NCBI RefSeq assembly: GCF_002752165.1
Contig: NZ_MOMB01000047.1
Coordinates: 62,001 to 126,000, forward strand
DNA length: 64,000 nt
Source of the DNA: Erwinia sp. OLFS4
GTDB taxonomy: Bacteria > Pseudomonadota > Gammaproteobacteria > Enterobacterales > Enterobacteriaceae
Direction: 5' to 3'
This document shows positions 27,984 to 39,232 of the stretch, one piece after another (position 1 is the stretch's first letter; the number at the start of each line of letters is the position of its first letter). The position numbers and the translations under genes are program-made. The notes beneath the pieces are model-generated. The model worked only from the letters and a program-made list of their open reading frames with translations. It had not been told where the DNA came from and did no database searches.

Positions 27984-29708
27984 TCACAACGGCCAGATAT
28001 GCTCAACAATCAGCTGAAGAGTACGCTGACCGCGAAATTCATTGATATCCAGCTGATAGGCAAGTTCAACCTGCTTTACGCTGGAATCCGGCCAGCAGGA
28101 GGGGTCTATGTTAAAGGCAATGCCATCCAGTAGCGGGCCACCGCCAACAGGCTCGACCATCATTTTAAGATGACGCTCCCCCACCAGCCGCTGTTGCAAC
28201 AGCGTAAATTTACCGTCAAATAGCGGCTCGGCAAACCCCTGCCCCCAGGGACCCGCTTCACACAGCATTTCAGCCGTCGCCAGCGTCATCTCCCCGGCAG
28301 ACAGTTCACCATCTGACCAGATAATGCCTTCCAGCGCTGTTTCATCAAGCTGCTGGTGCATTAACGCCGAAAACTGCTGACGAAAATCATCAAACTTTGC
28401 CGCCTCCAGTGACAATCCTGCAGCCATAGCATGACCGCCAAATTTCAGGATCAGGCCGGGGTTGAGCGTGTCAAGCCGCTCAAGCGCATCGCGCATATGC
28501 AGCCCCTGAATTGAGCGCCCCGAACCTTTGAGAATGCCCTCACCTGCGGGTGCAAACGCAATCACCGGACGATGAAAGCGATCTTTAAGACGTGAGGCGA
28601 GAATACCTATCACCCCCTGATGCCACTGCGGATGATAAATAGCCAGGCCGTAAGGTAACGCTTCGCTGCTGTCTTCAATGTTATCGCACAGCGCCAGCGC
28701 TTCAGATTGCATTCCCTGTTCTATCTCTTTGCGCGTCTGGTTTAAGGCATCCAGCTCTGCAGCCAGCATGCGCGCTTCGGCAAGATCTTCGGTCAGCAGC
28801 AATGATACACCCACCGACATATCGTCAAGCCGTCCGGCCGCATTCAGGCGTGGTCCGAGGGCAAAACCGAGATCGCTGGCCACCAGCGATCGCAGATCGC
28901 GGCGGGCAATTTCAAGCAATGCCCGGATGCCCGGACGGCACTGCCCGGCGCGTATACGGCTCAGCCCCTGCCAGACCAGAATACGGTTATTGGCATCCAG
29001 TGGCACCACATCGGCCACGGTTCCCAGTGCCACCAAGTCAAGCAGTGCAGCAAGATTAGGCAGCGTAGTGACGCCACTGTCACGCAGACGTGCACGCAGA
29101 GCCAGCATCAGGTAAAACGCCACGCCCACCCCCGCCAGCGCAGGTGAAGGAAATTCACATGCCGCCAGGTTCGGATTAACAATCGCCGCCGCTGCCGGCA
29201 GCGTGTCCCCTGGCAGATGGTGGTCGGTTATCAGCACCGGAATGCCTTTCTGATTCGCGCAGGCCACGCCGGCATGCGATGAAATGCCATTGTCAACGGT
29301 GACAATCAGTTGTGCACCGCGGGCCGCAGCCTGCCCCACCACTTCCGGACTCAGGCCATAGCCATCCTCAAAGCGATTCGGAACCAGAAATTCAACATTG
29401 CGCCCCCCCATACTGCGTAGCGCCAGCACGGTTAACGCGGTACTGGTGGCGCCGTCAGCATCAAAATCCCCCACCACCATAATGCGCTGATTATCCGCCA
29501 GCGCCTGCTGCAACATGGCACAGGCCGCATCAATACCGTGAAGGCTGTGATAAGGATGAAGATATTTTACGCCGCGTTCCAGCTCGCGCAGATCGGCAAC
29601 ACCACGCTGAGCATACAAACGATAAAGTAGCGGGGAAAGAGAGTCATTCTGCCAGCTAACCGCCGCCGCCTGACGGCGACGGAGCCGGGTAGTAAAACCG
29701 TTTGTCAT
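27984..29708 (-). CDS. recJ: RecJ, single-stranded-DNA 5'-3' exonuclease
   Basis: A 574-residue DHH-family nuclease acting in RecF-pathway recombination and mismatch repair. Metal-binding motifs are visible: GDFDADGATST, VTVDNGISSH, and LITDHHLPGD (DHH), and the DHHA1 motif GGHAMAAGLSLE. It begins within the end of dsbC (ATGA overlap 29705-29708), as part of xerD-dsbC-recJ. E. coli RecJ is 577 residues. Confidence 0.97.
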   Translation of the reverse strand: MTNGFTTRLRRRQAAAVSWQNDSLSPLLYRLYAQRGVADLRELERGVKYLHPYHSLHGIDAACAMLQQALADNQRIMVVGDFDADGATSTALTVLALRSMGGRNVEFLVPNRFEDGYGLSPEVVGQAAARGAQLIVTVDNGISSHAGVACANQKGIPVLITDHHLPGDTLPAAAAIVNPNLAACEFPSPALAGVGVAFYLMLALRARLRDSGVTTLPNLAALLDLVALGTVADVVPLDANNRILVWQGLSRIRAGQCRPGIRALLEIARRDLRSLVASDLGFALGPRLNAAGRLDDMSVGVSLLLTEDLAEARMLAAELDALNQTRKEIEQGMQSEALALCDNIEDSSEALPYGLAIYHPQWHQGVIGILASRLKDRFHRPVIAFAPAGEGILKGSGRSIQGLHMRDALERLDTLNPGLILKFGGHAMAAGLSLEAAKFDDFRQQFSALMHQQLDETALEGIIWSDGELSAGEMTLATAEMLCEAGPWGQGFAEPLFDGKFTLLQQRLVGERHLKMMVEPVGGGPLLDGIAFNIDPSCWPDSSVKQVELAYQLDINEFRGQRTLQLIVEHIWPL

Positions 29709-30412
29709 TCACTGCCACTTTTCTGGCTATCAAGAAAGGTTTTCAGTTCCTGAGGTCCCTGATAGCCTGGGATCAGGGTACCATTTTGCAGCAGGATAGC
29801 CGGCGTCCCCTGAATACCGTAGAGGATACCCAGCTTATATTGCCGGCTGAGGTCAAGATCGCAGGCCACCGGCTGCGGGGCGCTGCCTTTCATCGCGGCG
29901 TCAAAAGCTTTATTACGATCGGCCGCACACCAGATAGATTTCATCTGTTTTTCCACTTCACCAGTCAGCCCTTCGCGCGGGAAAGCCAGATAACGCACGG
30001 TAATCCCCAACGCGTTATAGTCGGCGATCTGTGAATGCAGTTTACGACAGTAACCACAGGTTATATCAGTAAACACGGTAATGACATGCTGCTCTTTTGG
30101 CGCTTTATACACGATCATATCCGACTTCAGCGCTTCCACTTTTTTATCGAGGAGCTGATTGATGACATTCACCGGATGGTTGCCGCTGACATCATACAGT
30201 GGCCCCTGAATGAAGTGTTTACCGTCTTCAGACACATAGAGTACGCCACTTTCCGATAACACCGTTTTCATACCCGGCAACGGTGAAGGCTGAATCTCTG
30301 TTTGCTGCAACCCCAGTTTACGCAACGATTGCTGAATCGCTGCGTCATCGGCATGGGCGATTCCGCCGGCCATCGCCAGCAGAAGAGAAAGCAGCAAATA
30401 GGTTTTTTTCAT
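29705..30412 (-). CDS. dsbC: DsbC, periplasmic disulfide isomerase
   Basis: A 235-residue protein that reshuffles wrong disulfides in the periplasm. It has an N-terminal signal peptide (MKKTYLLLSLLLAMAGGIAHA, cleaved before DDAAI), a dimerisation domain, and a thioredoxin fold with active site CGYC (DITCGYCRKLH) and the cis-proline in GTPAILL. I chose the ATG at 30412; the frame continues upstream into xerD but the signal peptide fixes the start. It is reduced by DsbD. Overlaps recJ by 4 bp. Confidence 0.96.
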   Translation of the reverse strand: MKKTYLLLSLLLAMAGGIAHADDAAIQQSLRKLGLQQTEIQPSPLPGMKTVLSESGVLYVSEDGKHFIQGPLYDVSGNHPVNVINQLLDKKVEALKSDMIVYKAPKEQHVITVFTDITCGYCRKLHSQIADYNALGITVRYLAFPREGLTGEVEKQMKSIWCAADRNKAFDAAMKGSAPQPVACDLDLSRQYKLGILYGIQGTPAILLQNGTLIPGYQGPQELKTFLDSQKSGSE

Positions 30413-30464
30413 GATGGTTCCTTTATTCACATCCGTGTCGTCTCTTGCGGCACATACGGGCGCG

Positions 30465-31358
30465 CTACGCCCGGGGATGATGCTGTTGATGTAACTGACG
30501 CAGCCGCTCGGTGGCAACATGCGTATAAATTTGCGTGGTTGATAAGTCACTGTGACCTAATAACATCTGTACCACGCGCAAATCCGCGCCATGATTAAGC
30601 AAATGTGTCGCAAAAGCATGACGCAGCACGTGCGGTGAAAGCTTATCACCGTCAATGCCTGCCAGTGTGGCGTAATATTTAATTCGATGCCAGAAAGTTT
30701 GTCGTGTCATTTGCTGTGCCCGCTTACTGGGAAACAACACATCAATCGTCTGACCGTTAAGTAACAAGGGTCGCCCGTATGTCATAAACTGTTCGATCCA
30801 GTACACGGCTTCTTCGCCCAGCGGTACCAGCCGCTCTTTGTTACCTTTACCAATAATACGTACGACCCCCTGACGTAAGCTGACATCGCTCAGGGTAAGA
30901 CTCACCAGTTCGCTGACCCGCAGCCCGGTGGCATACAGTAACTCGAGCATAGCCTTATCCCGTTGTTCAACCGGGTCATCAAGGCCGGGGGCCTGCAATA
31001 AACGTTCAACCTGCGCCTCGCTAAGATCTTTGGGTAAACGCTGCGGAAGTTTCGGTGATGACAACAGCGCGCAGGGGTCATCGTCGCGCATTTTTTCCCG
31101 CCAGAGGTACTGAAATAAACGCCGCATTGCGCTCAGCAGACGGGCAGAGCTGCTCGCTTTGTAGCCCCCCTCCAGACGTTCAGCAAGAAACTGTTGCAGC
31201 GTCAGACTGTCAACGCTGATCAGCGTCGCATCGTGGTGCGCCAGCCAGTCAGTCAGCGTTTGCAGATCCTGACGATAAGCGGCCAGGGTATTGTGCGCCA
31301 GATTACGCTCGATCCACATCGCGTCAAGAAACTGTTCGGTTAACGCGCGGTCGTCCAT
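30465..31358 (-). CDS. xerD: XerD, site-specific tyrosine recombinase
   Basis: A 297-residue tyrosine recombinase that acts with XerC at dif to resolve chromosome dimers under FtsK control. Catalytic residues are visible: Arg in ATGLRVSEL, Lys in GKGNKERLVPL, His and Arg in HVLRHAFATHLL, His in LLGHSDLST, and the nucleophilic Tyr in QIYTHV. It is the first gene of xerD-dsbC-recJ, 52 bp before dsbC. This is the housekeeping enzyme and is not linked to the prophage. Confidence 0.97.
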   Translation of the reverse strand: MDDRALTEQFLDAMWIERNLAHNTLAAYRQDLQTLTDWLAHHDATLISVDSLTLQQFLAERLEGGYKASSSARLLSAMRRLFQYLWREKMRDDDPCALLSSPKLPQRLPKDLSEAQVERLLQAPGLDDPVEQRDKAMLELLYATGLRVSELVSLTLSDVSLRQGVVRIIGKGNKERLVPLGEEAVYWIEQFMTYGRPLLLNGQTIDVLFPSKRAQQMTRQTFWHRIKYYATLAGIDGDKLSPHVLRHAFATHLLNHGADLRVVQMLLGHSDLSTTQIYTHVATERLRQLHQQHHPRA

Positions 31359-31481
31359 TTGGTTTCCTTTGCCAGGTAACTCGCCGTCATGATCATGGCG
31401 ACTCTGCTACGCATTATGCCTCAGAAGCAAGCAATTCTGATACAATCGGCACAGGCGAATGCGTTACAGAGTTTTTTTACC

Positions 31482-32000
31482 ATGAAAATCGGTCTGTTTT
31501 ACGGGTCAAGTACCTGCTATACCGAAATGGCGGCGGAAAAAATCCGCGATATTATTGGCGAAGAACTGGTTACCCTGCACAACCTGAAAGATGACGATCC
31601 GGCGCTGATGACCCGCTATGATTTTCTGATTCTGGGTATTCCAACCTGGGATTTTGGTGAACTGCAGGAAGACTGGGAAGCCATCTGGCACCGTATTCCT
31701 CAGCTCGACCTGCGCGACAAACTGGTGGCGCTGTATGGCATGGGTGACCAGTTGGGTTACGGCGAGTGGTTTCTTGACGCCCTCGGCATGCTGCATGACT
31801 TGTTGTTACCGATGGGCGTCCGGTTTATTGGCTACTGGCCTAACGAAGGTTATGAATTTACCAGCAGCAAACCTCTGACCGCCGACGGCAGGCAGTTCGT
31901 CGGCCTGGCTCTCGATGATGTCAATCAGTATGACCTGAGCGATAGCAGACTGGCATCCTGGTGTGAACAGATTCTTACTGAACTGGCCGATCGGCTGTAG
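31482..32000 (+). CDS. fldB: FldB, flavodoxin 2
   Basis: A 172-residue long-chain flavodoxin. The FMN phosphate loop is [12 protein letters not shown] and the isoalloxazine-binding loops are [17 protein letters not shown] and [19 protein letters not shown]. The ATG at 31482 gives the family length; the frame upstream to 31389 has no conserved sequence. It is an electron carrier, SoxRS-inducible in E. coli. It is divergent from xerD, and its 3' end overlaps cptA by 26 bp. Confidence 0.96.
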   Translation: MKIGLFYGSSTCYTEMAAEKIRDIIGEELVTLHNLKDDDPALMTRYDFLILGIPTWDFGELQEDWEAIWHRIPQLDLRDKLVALYGMGDQLGYGEWFLDALGMLHDLLLPMGVRFIGYWPNEGYEFTSSKPLTADGRQFVGLALDDVNQYDLSDSRLASWCEQILTELADRL

Positions 32001-32409
32001 CCCGCTCGCCCGCCGGCGGATTGAGCAACTGTAGCCGCAGGCGCCGCCAGTGGCGAGTGGAAAGGCTGTCCCGCATCAGCCAGAGGTTCTCCCGTTTACC
32101 AGACGCCGTGCGCAGCCTGAGCAAAATCAGCTGCTGACCCATCCAGGGCCGTCCGACACAATCCCAGCGCTGATTGTGCCAGCACAGCTGGTCCCCCGCC
32201 AGCAGGCTAATACCACCGCAGCGCCGGTGAATACGCCACAGGCTGAAGCCACTTTCAGCGACAACTGCAAGCAGCAGCACCACGCAAACCTGCCGCAAAT
32301 GCGCAGGCCAGGGGGCCAGTAGCAGTGCCAGCGACGCAACGCCGTGCCACAGCAAAGTCAGCCACTGAGCCCAGCGGGAAACCCGCAGTTCAGATTGCCA
32401 GCGGACCAC
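31975..32409 (-). CDS. cptA: CptA/YgfX family inner-membrane protein
   Basis: A 144-residue protein with two close hydrophobic segments near the N-terminus ([19 protein letters not shown] and [14 protein letters not shown]) and a soluble basic C-terminal part with the conserved GRPWM and LWLMRDSL blocks. It starts [11 protein letters not shown] as in E. coli YgfX. It is downstream of and overlaps sdhE by 20 bp. It was reported as the toxin of a YgfYX pair acting on FtsZ/MreB, but SdhE is now known as a flavinylation factor, so the toxin role is disputed. Confidence 0.9.
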   Translation of the reverse strand: MVRWQSELRVSRWAQWLTLLWHGVASLALLLAPWPAHLRQVCVVLLLAVVAESGFSLWRIHRRCGGISLLAGDQLCWHNQRWDCVGRPWMGQQLILLRLRTASGKRENLWLMRDSLSTRHWRRLRLQLLNPPAGERATADRPVQ

Positions 32410-32656
32410 GTTGCTGATTACGCTGCTGAATCAGAGAAACAATATGTTTAAGCCCGCTATCGTCGGGTTCACCATGGTTCATCAGCCAGTTAAACAGGTC
32501 CGGATCCGGTTGCTCCAGCAGACGAATAAACAGCTGTTTATCGCTGTCATTGAGGGTGTCATACTCATAACGAAAGAAAGGCATGATGGATATATCAAGC
32601 TCCAGCATGCCGCGACGACATGCCCAGTGAATACGTGCTTTATCATGAATATCCAA
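32390..32656 (-). CDS. sdhE: SdhE, flavinylation factor for succinate dehydrogenase
   Basis: An 88-residue helical protein with the conserved RGxxE motif ([14 protein letters not shown]) that helps attach FAD covalently to SdhA and FrdA. Length and sequence fit E. coli SdhE (YgfY). It is divergent from ygfZ, whose product also supports redox enzymes, and overlaps cptA by 20 bp in a two-gene operon. Confidence 0.95.
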   Translation of the reverse strand: MDIHDKARIHWACRRGMLELDISIMPFFRYEYDTLNDSDKQLFIRLLEQPDPDLFNWLMNHGEPDDSGLKHIVSLIQQRNQQRGPLAI

Positions 32657-32879
32657 ACCGGGTTGCTCCTGCTGTCTAAAATGATGGCCTAGTGTAGCGC
32701 TTTTTTTAGCGCCTCATGAAGGACAAATCCCCACTTTGCGGCGCCGGCCGCAAAGCCACAAAAACCTGGCGGGCATCAGGCGATTTGTGCCAAAAGCGGG
32801 GAAACGGGTTGCAAAGACAGCCAGCTCTTTTACCATTGAAACAGATTTTATTCGTTTCCGACTGATTCAGGATAACACC

Positions 32880-33869
32880 ATGACCCGTTTCGCTTTTCCA
32901 CCCCGTCAGCCTGCAGCCTCCACCCGTTTGCCTCTTACGCTTATTTCTCTGGAAGAGTGGGCACTGGTGAACGTGAGTGGACCGGATGCTGTCAGTTATC
33001 TGCAAGGACAACTGACGCTGGACGTTGCGGCGCTGCAAAAACATCAGCATCGCCCGGTTGCTCACTGCGATGCAAAGGGAAAAATGTGGAGCAACCTGCG
33101 CCTGTTCTGGCGGGGTGAGCAGCTGGCCTATCTGGTGCGGCGTAGCGTTGAAGAAAAACAGCTGGCTGAGCTGAAAAAATATGCCATTTTTGCCAAATTA
33201 ACCCTCAGCCCGGCAGAAGATGTTGTCCTGCTTGGCGTGGCAGGCTTCGGCGCCAAAGCGGCCTTAAGTCAACTCTTTACCACCCTGCCAGATGCGGAAA
33301 ATCAGGTGGTCACGGAAGATGACACCACCCTGTTGTTCTTCAGTCAGCCTGAAGCGCGCTTCCTGCTGGTGTTATCGGCAGAAAAAGCCGGCGCGCTGCA
33401 GCAAGCCCTTGGCCAGGACGTGTGCCTGAATAACAGCCAGCAGTGGCTGGCGCTGGATATTGAAGCCGGGCTGCCGATTATCGACATCGCCAACAGCGAG
33501 CAGTTTATTCCCCAGGCGGTCAACCTGCAGGCACTTGATGCCATCAGTTTCAGAAAGGGATGCTACACCGGACAGGAAATGGTGGCGCGGGCAAAATATC
33601 GCGGAGCCAATAAGCGCGCACTGTACTGGCTGGCTGGCCAGGCGGGCCGGATACCACAAAGTGGTGATGCGCTGGAGATGCAGCTGGGAGAAAACTGGCG
33701 TCGCACCGGCACTATCCTCAGCGCAGTGCAGCTCGACGATGGACAGCTCTGGCTTCAGGCCGTTCTGAACAACGATTTGCAGCCGGAAACCGTGTTACGT
33801 GTCCAGGGTGATGAACAGGGCCTGCTGCATATTCAACCACTGCCATACCGCCTGACAGAAGAAGACTGA
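32880..33869 (+). CDS. ygfZ: YgfZ, folate-binding iron-sulfur cluster protein
   Basis: A 329-residue GcvT-fold protein. The hallmark motif is [21 protein letters not shown] with its conserved Cys. YgfZ binds tetrahydrofolate and supports assembly or repair of certain [4Fe-4S] enzymes such as MiaB. The ATG at 32880 matches the E. coli start ([11 protein letters not shown]); the longer frame from 32736 would overlap the sdhE promoter region and is not conserved. A terminator follows at 33874. Confidence 0.95.
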   Translation: MTRFAFPPRQPAASTRLPLTLISLEEWALVNVSGPDAVSYLQGQLTLDVAALQKHQHRPVAHCDAKGKMWSNLRLFWRGEQLAYLVRRSVEEKQLAELKKYAIFAKLTLSPAEDVVLLGVAGFGAKAALSQLFTTLPDAENQVVTEDDTTLLFFSQPEARFLLVLSAEKAGALQQALGQDVCLNNSQQWLALDIEAGLPIIDIANSEQFIPQAVNLQALDAISFRKGCYTGQEMVARAKYRGANKRALYWLAGQAGRIPQSGDALEMQLGENWRRTGTILSAVQLDDGQLWLQAVLNNDLQPETVLRVQGDEQGLLHIQPLPYRLTEED

Positions 33870-33873
33870 GATT

Positions 33874-33899
33874 GCCGGGGCCAGCTCCCCGGCTTATTT
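33874..33899 (+). terminator. Terminator behind ygfZ
   Basis: GCCGGGG-CCAGCT-CCCCGGC is followed by TTATTT. The stem starts 5 bp after the ygfZ stop and its tail covers the stop codon of the convergent trhA gene. Confidence 0.75.
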
Positions 33900-34547
33900 A
33901 ACATAGAGGTAAATGGCAAAAAAATGGCAGGCGCTGGCAGCCAGCACAAATCCATGCCAGATCGCGTGGTTATAGGGGATGCGCTCATTGGCATAGAAAA
34001 TCACCCCTAACGAATACACCACGCCACCAATAGCCAGTAACGCCACGCTCCACGGCGACAGCTTCATCGCCAGCTGATAAACCATAATCAGCGACAGCCA
34101 GCCCATCACCAGATAGGTTATTAACGACAATGCTTTAAAGCGATGGGCAAACACCAGCTTAAAAATAACCCCCAGCAGGGCCAGTAACCAGACCACCACC
34201 AGCAGAATATGGGCCAGACGCGACCGCAAACCAACCAGTAAAAACGGCGTATAAGTGCCGGCTATCAGCAGATAAATCGCACAGTGATCGAATTTTTTCA
34301 GCCAGCGTTTTGCTGTTGCATGGGGAATGGCATGATAGAGGGTTGAAGCAAGAAACAGCAAAATAATACTGCCGCCATACAGCGAATAGCTGACAATTGC
34401 CGTGGTACCGGCTTTCAGTTCCACCGCCTGGTCGATCAACAACACCAGTCCGACAATACCGAGAATGCAGCCGATACCGTGACTGATACTATTAGCAATC
34501 TCTTCAGCCAGCGAATACCCCTTCCCCAGTAGTGAATCATCGGCCAT
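33894..34547 (-). CDS. trhA: TrhA/YqfA, hemolysin III-family membrane protein
   Basis: A 217-residue protein with about seven membrane segments of the PAQR/hemolysin III family. Family blocks visible are [43 protein letters not shown] and [23 protein letters not shown], holding the conserved His and Asp residues thought to bind metal. I chose the ATG at 34547 because GGAG lies 9 bases upstream; the frame extends to 34652. E. coli TrhA affects membrane energetics and fluidity. Confidence 0.9.
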   Translation of the reverse strand: MADDSLLGKGYSLAEEIANSISHGIGCILGIVGLVLLIDQAVELKAGTTAIVSYSLYGGSIILLFLASTLYHAIPHATAKRWLKKFDHCAIYLLIAGTYTPFLLVGLRSRLAHILLVVVWLLALLGVIFKLVFAHRFKALSLITYLVMGWLSLIMVYQLAMKLSPWSVALLAIGGVVYSLGVIFYANERIPYNHAIWHGFVLAASACHFFAIYLYVK

Positions 34548-34737
34548 CTGACTGTACTCCACGCTCATGTCATTTCTGTGTCGTATTGCTTTCAGCTTAC
34601 CTGAGTACGATTTCAGACGACAAGTGTGCGCGAAAGAAATAGCCGGCAACATGCCAAAACAGTCCCTCCGGCGTGGTTAACATCGGTTAACAGCGCGTCG
34701 CAACAATAATCATTACAGACAAAACTCAGCCGTAACA

Positions 34738-34758
34738 AAGCCCGGATAAACCGGGCTT
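34738..34758 (-). terminator. Hairpin behind gcvP
   Basis: AAGCCCGG-ATAAA-CCGGGCTT lies 17 bp past the gcvP stop. On the minus strand it is followed by TGTTAC after CTTT, so the T-run is poor, but position and stem fit the end of the gcv operon. Confidence 0.55.
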
Positions 34759-34774
34759 CAGGCGCTGGCTGCCA

Positions 34775-37645
34775 TTACTGATAATCGGCAACGGGCACGC
34801 AGGCACAAAACAGATTGCGGTCACCAAACACATCATCAAGGCGTTTGACCGCCGGCCAGTATTTATTCTCACTAGCGGCCGGAAAAACAGCCAGCTCGCG
34901 GCTGTATGGATGTGACCACTCACCGGCAATTTCCCGCTGAGTATGGGGGGCATTAACCAGCGGATTATCCTGCAGCGGCCACTCGCCTGCCGCCACCCGA
35001 TCGATTTCCGCACGAATCGCCAGCATCGCGTGAATGAAACGGTCCAGTTCGCTTTTACTTTCCGACTCGGTGGGTTCCACCATTAGCGTCCCCGCTACCG
35101 GGAATGACATGGTCGGCGCATGGAAACCGTAATCGATAAGCCGCTTGGCGATGTCCAGTTCGCTGATACCGGTGCGCTCCTTCAACGGACGGATATCAAG
35201 AATACATTCATGGGCGACACAGCCATCGCGTCCGCTGTAAAGTATCGGGTAGGCGTCACTGAGACGTGCCGCAATGTAGTTTGCGTTAAGTATCGCAACC
35301 TGGCTGGCCTGACGCAGCCCCGCTGCCCCCATCATGCGAATATACATCCAGCTGATTGGCAGGATTGAGGCACTGCCAAACGGCGCCGCAGAAACGGCGC
35401 CCTGCTGCGTCAGCATACCGTCAATTTGTACCACGCTGTGACCAGGCACAAAAGGCGCCAGGTGCGCTTTTACGCCAATCGGCCCCATACCAGGGCCACC
35501 ACCGCCATGAGGGATACAGAACGTTTTATGCAGATTCAGATGTGATACATCGGCACCGATATAACCCGGCGTGGTAATCCCAACCTGAGCGTTCATATTT
35601 GCGCCGTCAAGATACACCTGACCGCCATACTGGTGGACAATCTGGCACACTTCACGGATTGTCTCTTCATACACGCCGTGGGTCGAGGGATAGGTCACCA
35701 TAATGCAGGAGAGCGCATCGCCCGCCGCTTCCGCTTGCAACCGCAGGTCGTGCAGATCAATATTGCCTTGTTTATCGCAGGCGACCACCACCACGCTCAT
35801 CCCCGCCATTTGCGCTGAAGCAGGGTTAGTGCCATGAGCCGAGGCCGGAATCAGACAGATATGGCGCTGCTGCTGGCGGCTTTCATGGTAACGACGAATC
35901 GCCAGCAAGCCAGCATATTCGCCCTGGGCACCGGAATTTGGTTGCATACAGAGCGCGTCGTAACCGGTTAATTGCAGTAACCATTGCGACAGCTGCGCTA
36001 TCATCTGCAGATAACCCGCCGCCTGGCTGGCCGGACAGAAGGGATGCAGCCCGGCGAATTCCGGCCAGGTCACCGGGATCATTTCTGCCGCCGCATTGAG
36101 CTTCATGGTGCAGGAGCCAAGCGGGATCATCGCCTGATTAAGGGCCAGATCCTTTTTTTCAAGGCGGTGCATATAGCGCATCATCTCAGTTTCGCTATGA
36201 TAGCGGTTAAAAACCGCATGAGTCAGGATTGTATCCTGGCGCAGCAAGGCCGCCGGGATCGACGCCGGACCTTGCGCCACTGCGGCATCAAGTTTATCAA
36301 TACTCAAACCGTGGTGGTCACCGAGCAGAATCGCAAACAACGTAGCCACGTCTTCACGGCAGGTGGTTTCATCCAGGGTAATGCCAACCGCATTCAGCAC
36401 GTCGCTGCGTAAATTGACCCCAAAACTGAGCGCACGATTTAATACTGCGGCTTTGTCTGCCACCTCAACGGTCAGAGTGTCAAACCAGCTACTGTGACGC
36501 AGCGTCAGCCCGGCTTGCCGCAGGCCCGCGGCCAGAATATCCGTCAGCCGATGAATACGTGTGGCAATACGCCGCAAGCCGTCCGGACCATGATATACCG
36601 CATACAATCCGGCAATATTGGCCAGCAGGACCTGCGATGTGCAAATATTAGAATTGGCTTTTTCCCGGCGAATATGCTGTTCACGGGTCTGCATTGCCAT
36701 GCGCAGTGCGGTATTGCCAGCAGCATCACGGGAAACCCCGATAATACGTCCCGGCATTGCGCGTTTGTGTTCATCCCGCACGGCAAAGAACGCGGCGTGA
36801 GGCCCGCCGTATCCCATGGGGACACCAAAGCGCTGAGCAGAACCAAACACAATATCGGCACCCTGTTTACCTGGGGCATCAAGCATGACCAAAGCCATAA
36901 AATCGGCGGCTACGCTGACCACCACGTTACGCGCTTTCATCTCGTCTATCAGTGAACGATAATCATGCACCTTACCGGTGGTGCCTGTCTGCTGAAGCAG
37001 CACGCCAAACAGATCGGCATGATCGCGCGCTTTATCGGCCTGATCCACCAGCAGTTCAAAACCAAAGGTTTCTGCCCGGGTGCGAATGACATCCAGCGTT
37101 TGCGGGTGTACATCATCCGCGACAAAAAATTTACTGGCCCCTTTCAGCTTGCTGATGCGTCTGGCCATCGCCATCGCTTCCGCCGCTGCAGTGGCTTCAT
37201 CCAGCAGCGAAGCCGAAGCTACCTCCAGCCCGGTCAGATCGATAGTCACCTGCTGAAAATTCAGTAATGCTTCAAGCCGGCCCTGCGATACTTCAGGCTG
37301 ATAAGGAGTATAAGCCGTATACCAGCCGGGATTTTCCAGCATATTGCGCAGGATCACCGGCGGCGTCAGCACCGCGCAATACCCCATACCGATGAAGGAT
37401 TTATAACACTGATTCTGGCTGGCAATAGCTTTCAGTTCAGCCAGCGCCAGATGCTCGGGAAGCGCGTCGCCGATAGCGGGGGGGGCCGGCAGCTGAATGT
37501 CGGCCGGCACAACGCGGGCGGTCAGTTCATCCAGGGAATCCACGCCAGCAATCTGCAACATCGCCTGCTGTTCTGCGACAGAAGGACCAATATGGCGCGC
37601 AATAAAAGCACCGTGATGTTCAAGCTGGCTGAGTGTCTGAGTCAT
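34775..37645 (-). CDS. gcvP: GcvP, glycine decarboxylase (P-protein)
   Basis: A 956-residue PLP enzyme that decarboxylates glycine and passes the aminomethyl group to lipoyl-GcvH. Both homologous halves are present. The PLP lysine is in [17 protein letters not shown], with the glycine-rich loop behind it. E. coli GcvP has 957 residues. It is the last gene of gcvT-gcvH-gcvP, 78 bp after gcvH. Glycine cleavage yields CO2, ammonia, NADH and 5,10-methylene-THF. Confidence 0.97.
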   Translation of the reverse strand: MTQTLSQLEHHGAFIARHIGPSVAEQQAMLQIAGVDSLDELTARVVPADIQLPAPPAIGDALPEHLALAELKAIASQNQCYKSFIGMGYCAVLTPPVILRNMLENPGWYTAYTPYQPEVSQGRLEALLNFQQVTIDLTGLEVASASLLDEATAAAEAMAMARRISKLKGASKFFVADDVHPQTLDVIRTRAETFGFELLVDQADKARDHADLFGVLLQQTGTTGKVHDYRSLIDEMKARNVVVSVAADFMALVMLDAPGKQGADIVFGSAQRFGVPMGYGGPHAAFFAVRDEHKRAMPGRIIGVSRDAAGNTALRMAMQTREQHIRREKANSNICTSQVLLANIAGLYAVYHGPDGLRRIATRIHRLTDILAAGLRQAGLTLRHSSWFDTLTVEVADKAAVLNRALSFGVNLRSDVLNAVGITLDETTCREDVATLFAILLGDHHGLSIDKLDAAVAQGPASIPAALLRQDTILTHAVFNRYHSETEMMRYMHRLEKKDLALNQAMIPLGSCTMKLNAAAEMIPVTWPEFAGLHPFCPASQAAGYLQMIAQLSQWLLQLTGYDALCMQPNSGAQGEYAGLLAIRRYHESRQQQRHICLIPASAHGTNPASAQMAGMSVVVVACDKQGNIDLHDLRLQAEAAGDALSCIMVTYPSTHGVYEETIREVCQIVHQYGGQVYLDGANMNAQVGITTPGYIGADVSHLNLHKTFCIPHGGGGPGMGPIGVKAHLAPFVPGHSVVQIDGMLTQQGAVSAAPFGSASILPISWMYIRMMGAAGLRQASQVAILNANYIAARLSDAYPILYSGRDGCVAHECILDIRPLKERTGISELDIAKRLIDYGFHAPTMSFPVAGTLMVEPTESESKSELDRFIHAMLAIRAEIDRVAAGEWPLQDNPLVNAPHTQREIAGEWSHPYSRELAVFPAASENKYWPAVKRLDDVFGDRNLFCACVPVADYQ

Positions 37646-37723
37646 GGGCGGTCAATCCTGATACGTTTATGGGCCAGGAGGGCGCCTGACAGCTGGATAC
37701 TGGCGCCCGGCACAGCAATAATA

Positions 37724-38110
37724 TTAAGCGTCGATGGCCGCTTTATAGTCATCCGCGTCCAGTAACAGCGCCAGTTCGCTTTCATCGCTGGCTTTCATTC
37801 TGAACAACCAGCCAGCACCGTACGGGGCGCTGTTAACCAGCTCAGGCTCGCTTTCCAGCGCGCTATTGACGGCAATAATTTCACCAGCGATCGGCGCATA
37901 GATATCCGAAGCCGCTTTGACCGATTCCGCTACCGCGCAGTCATCACCGGCGCTGAAAACGCTGCCAGGTTCAGGCAAATCGATAAATACCATATCCCCC
38001 AGCAGCGCCTGTGCGTGTTCAGTGATGCCGACGGTAAAAGAACCATCGGCTTCTTTACGCACCCATTCGTGACTCTCGCGGTATTTCAGTTCATCTGGCA
38101 CATGGCTCAT
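37724..38110 (-). CDS. gcvH: GcvH, lipoyl carrier of the glycine cleavage system
   Basis: A 128-residue carrier with the lipoylated lysine at position 65 ([16 protein letters not shown]), as in E. coli. It shuttles the aminomethyl group between GcvP and GcvT and is reoxidised by Lpd. It lies 24 bp after gcvT. Confidence 0.97.
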   Translation of the reverse strand: MSHVPDELKYRESHEWVRKEADGSFTVGITEHAQALLGDMVFIDLPEPGSVFSAGDDCAVAESVKAASDIYAPIAGEIIAVNSALESEPELVNSAPYGAGWLFRMKASDESELALLLDADDYKAAIDA

Positions 38111-38134
38111 TGACGCGCTTCTCCTAAAATTAAA

Positions 38135-39232
38135 TCATTGGGTGACCGGCTTGCCGGCACGAACAAAAACGGGTCTGGTGACGCGCACCGGCATTTCACG
38201 GTTACGGATCTGGACAATAGCCTGTTCGCCGATGCCAGCCGGTACCCGAGCCAGAGCAATACTGCAACCCAGAGTGGGGGAAAAGGAACCGCTGGTAATC
38301 ACCCCTTCAGCGGCATGACCGTCGCCGGTGGTAAACCGTACCGGTAAAGCATTACGCAGTACGCCTTTCTCCGTCATGATTAACCCAACCAGCTGCTCGG
38401 TTCCCCGTTCACTCTGGGCCTCCAGCGCCGCGCGACCAATAAAATCGCGGGATTCCGGCTGCCAGGCAATAGTCCAGCCCATATTGGCTGCCAGCGGAGA
38501 CACCCGTTCATCCATTTCCTGACCATACAGATTCATTCCTGCTTCCAGCCGCAGCGTATCGCGGGCGCCAAGGCCAGCTGGCTTCACGCCGACGGCGAGC
38601 AACTGCTGCCAGAGCGCTGCCGCCTGCCCCTGCGGCAGAGCAATTTCATAACCGGCCTCACCGGTATAACCGGTGGTGGCAATAAACATATCGTCTGACT
38701 GCAGGCCAAAAAAAGGTTTCATTTCTGCGAGGATGGCCCGCCGGGCCGGGGCAAATATTTGCTGGACTTTCTCGCAGGCATGCGGCCCCTGGACCGCAAT
38801 CAGCGCCAGATCGTCACGTTCAGTCAGCGTCACGCTATAGGCGACGGCCTGGCTGCGTATCCAGGCGAGATCTTTTTCCCGCGTAGCAGAATTCACCACC
38901 AGACGGAAATAGTCTTCAGCCAGGAAGTAAACGATCAGATCGTCAATGACGCCCCCTGAGGCGTTAAGCATCGCGGTGTAGAGCGCCTTGCCCGGCTGGG
39001 TCAGCTTCGCGACATCATTTGCCAGCAGATAACGCAGAAATTCACGGGTACGCGCGCCGTGCAAGTCAACGATGGTCATATGTGAAACATCAAACATGCC
39101 GGCATCGTTGCGCACCGCATGGTGTTCATCCATCTGCGAGCCGTAATGCAATGGCATCATCCAGCCATGAAAATCCACCATGCGCGCACCGCATGCCTGA
39201 TGTTGTTCGAACAACGGGGTCTGCTGAGTCAT
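38135..39232 (-). CDS. gcvT: GcvT, aminomethyltransferase (T-protein)
   Basis: A 365-residue folate enzyme that moves the methylene group from GcvH to tetrahydrofolate. Family blocks are [33 protein letters not shown] (with the catalytic Asp region), [14 protein letters not shown] and [22 protein letters not shown]. First gene of the operon; the upstream 340 bp carry AT-rich sequence and a PurR-like box. Its fold is shared with YgfZ encoded 5 kb away. Confidence 0.97.
   Translation of the reverse strand: MTQQTPLFEQHQACGARMVDFHGWMMPLHYGSQMDEHHAVRNDAGMFDVSHMTIVDLHGARTREFLRYLLANDVAKLTQPGKALYTAMLNASGGVIDDLIVYFLAEDYFRLVVNSATREKDLAWIRSQAVAYSVTLTERDDLALIAVQGPHACEKVQQIFAPARRAILAEMKPFFGLQSDDMFIATTGYTGEAGYEIALPQGQAAALWQQLLAVGVKPAGLGARDTLRLEAGMNLYGQEMDERVSPLAANMGWTIAWQPESRDFIGRAALEAQSERGTEQLVGLIMTEKGVLRNALPVRFTTGDGHAAEGVITSGSFSPTLGCSIALARVPAGIGEQAIVQIRNREMPVRVTRPVFVRAGKPVTQ

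Noticed and set aside
30465-31358. xerD as the prophage integrase
   Set aside because: It is in the conserved xerD-dsbC-recJ operon 28 kb from the prophage and has all XerD features.
31975-32656. sdhE-cptA as a toxin-antitoxin module
   Set aside because: Although once reported as YgfYX, SdhE is a flavinylation factor; the housekeeping reading is better supported.
36494-36955. 153-codon frame opposite gcvP
   Set aside because: It is antisense to well-conserved P-protein sequence and has no domain of its own.
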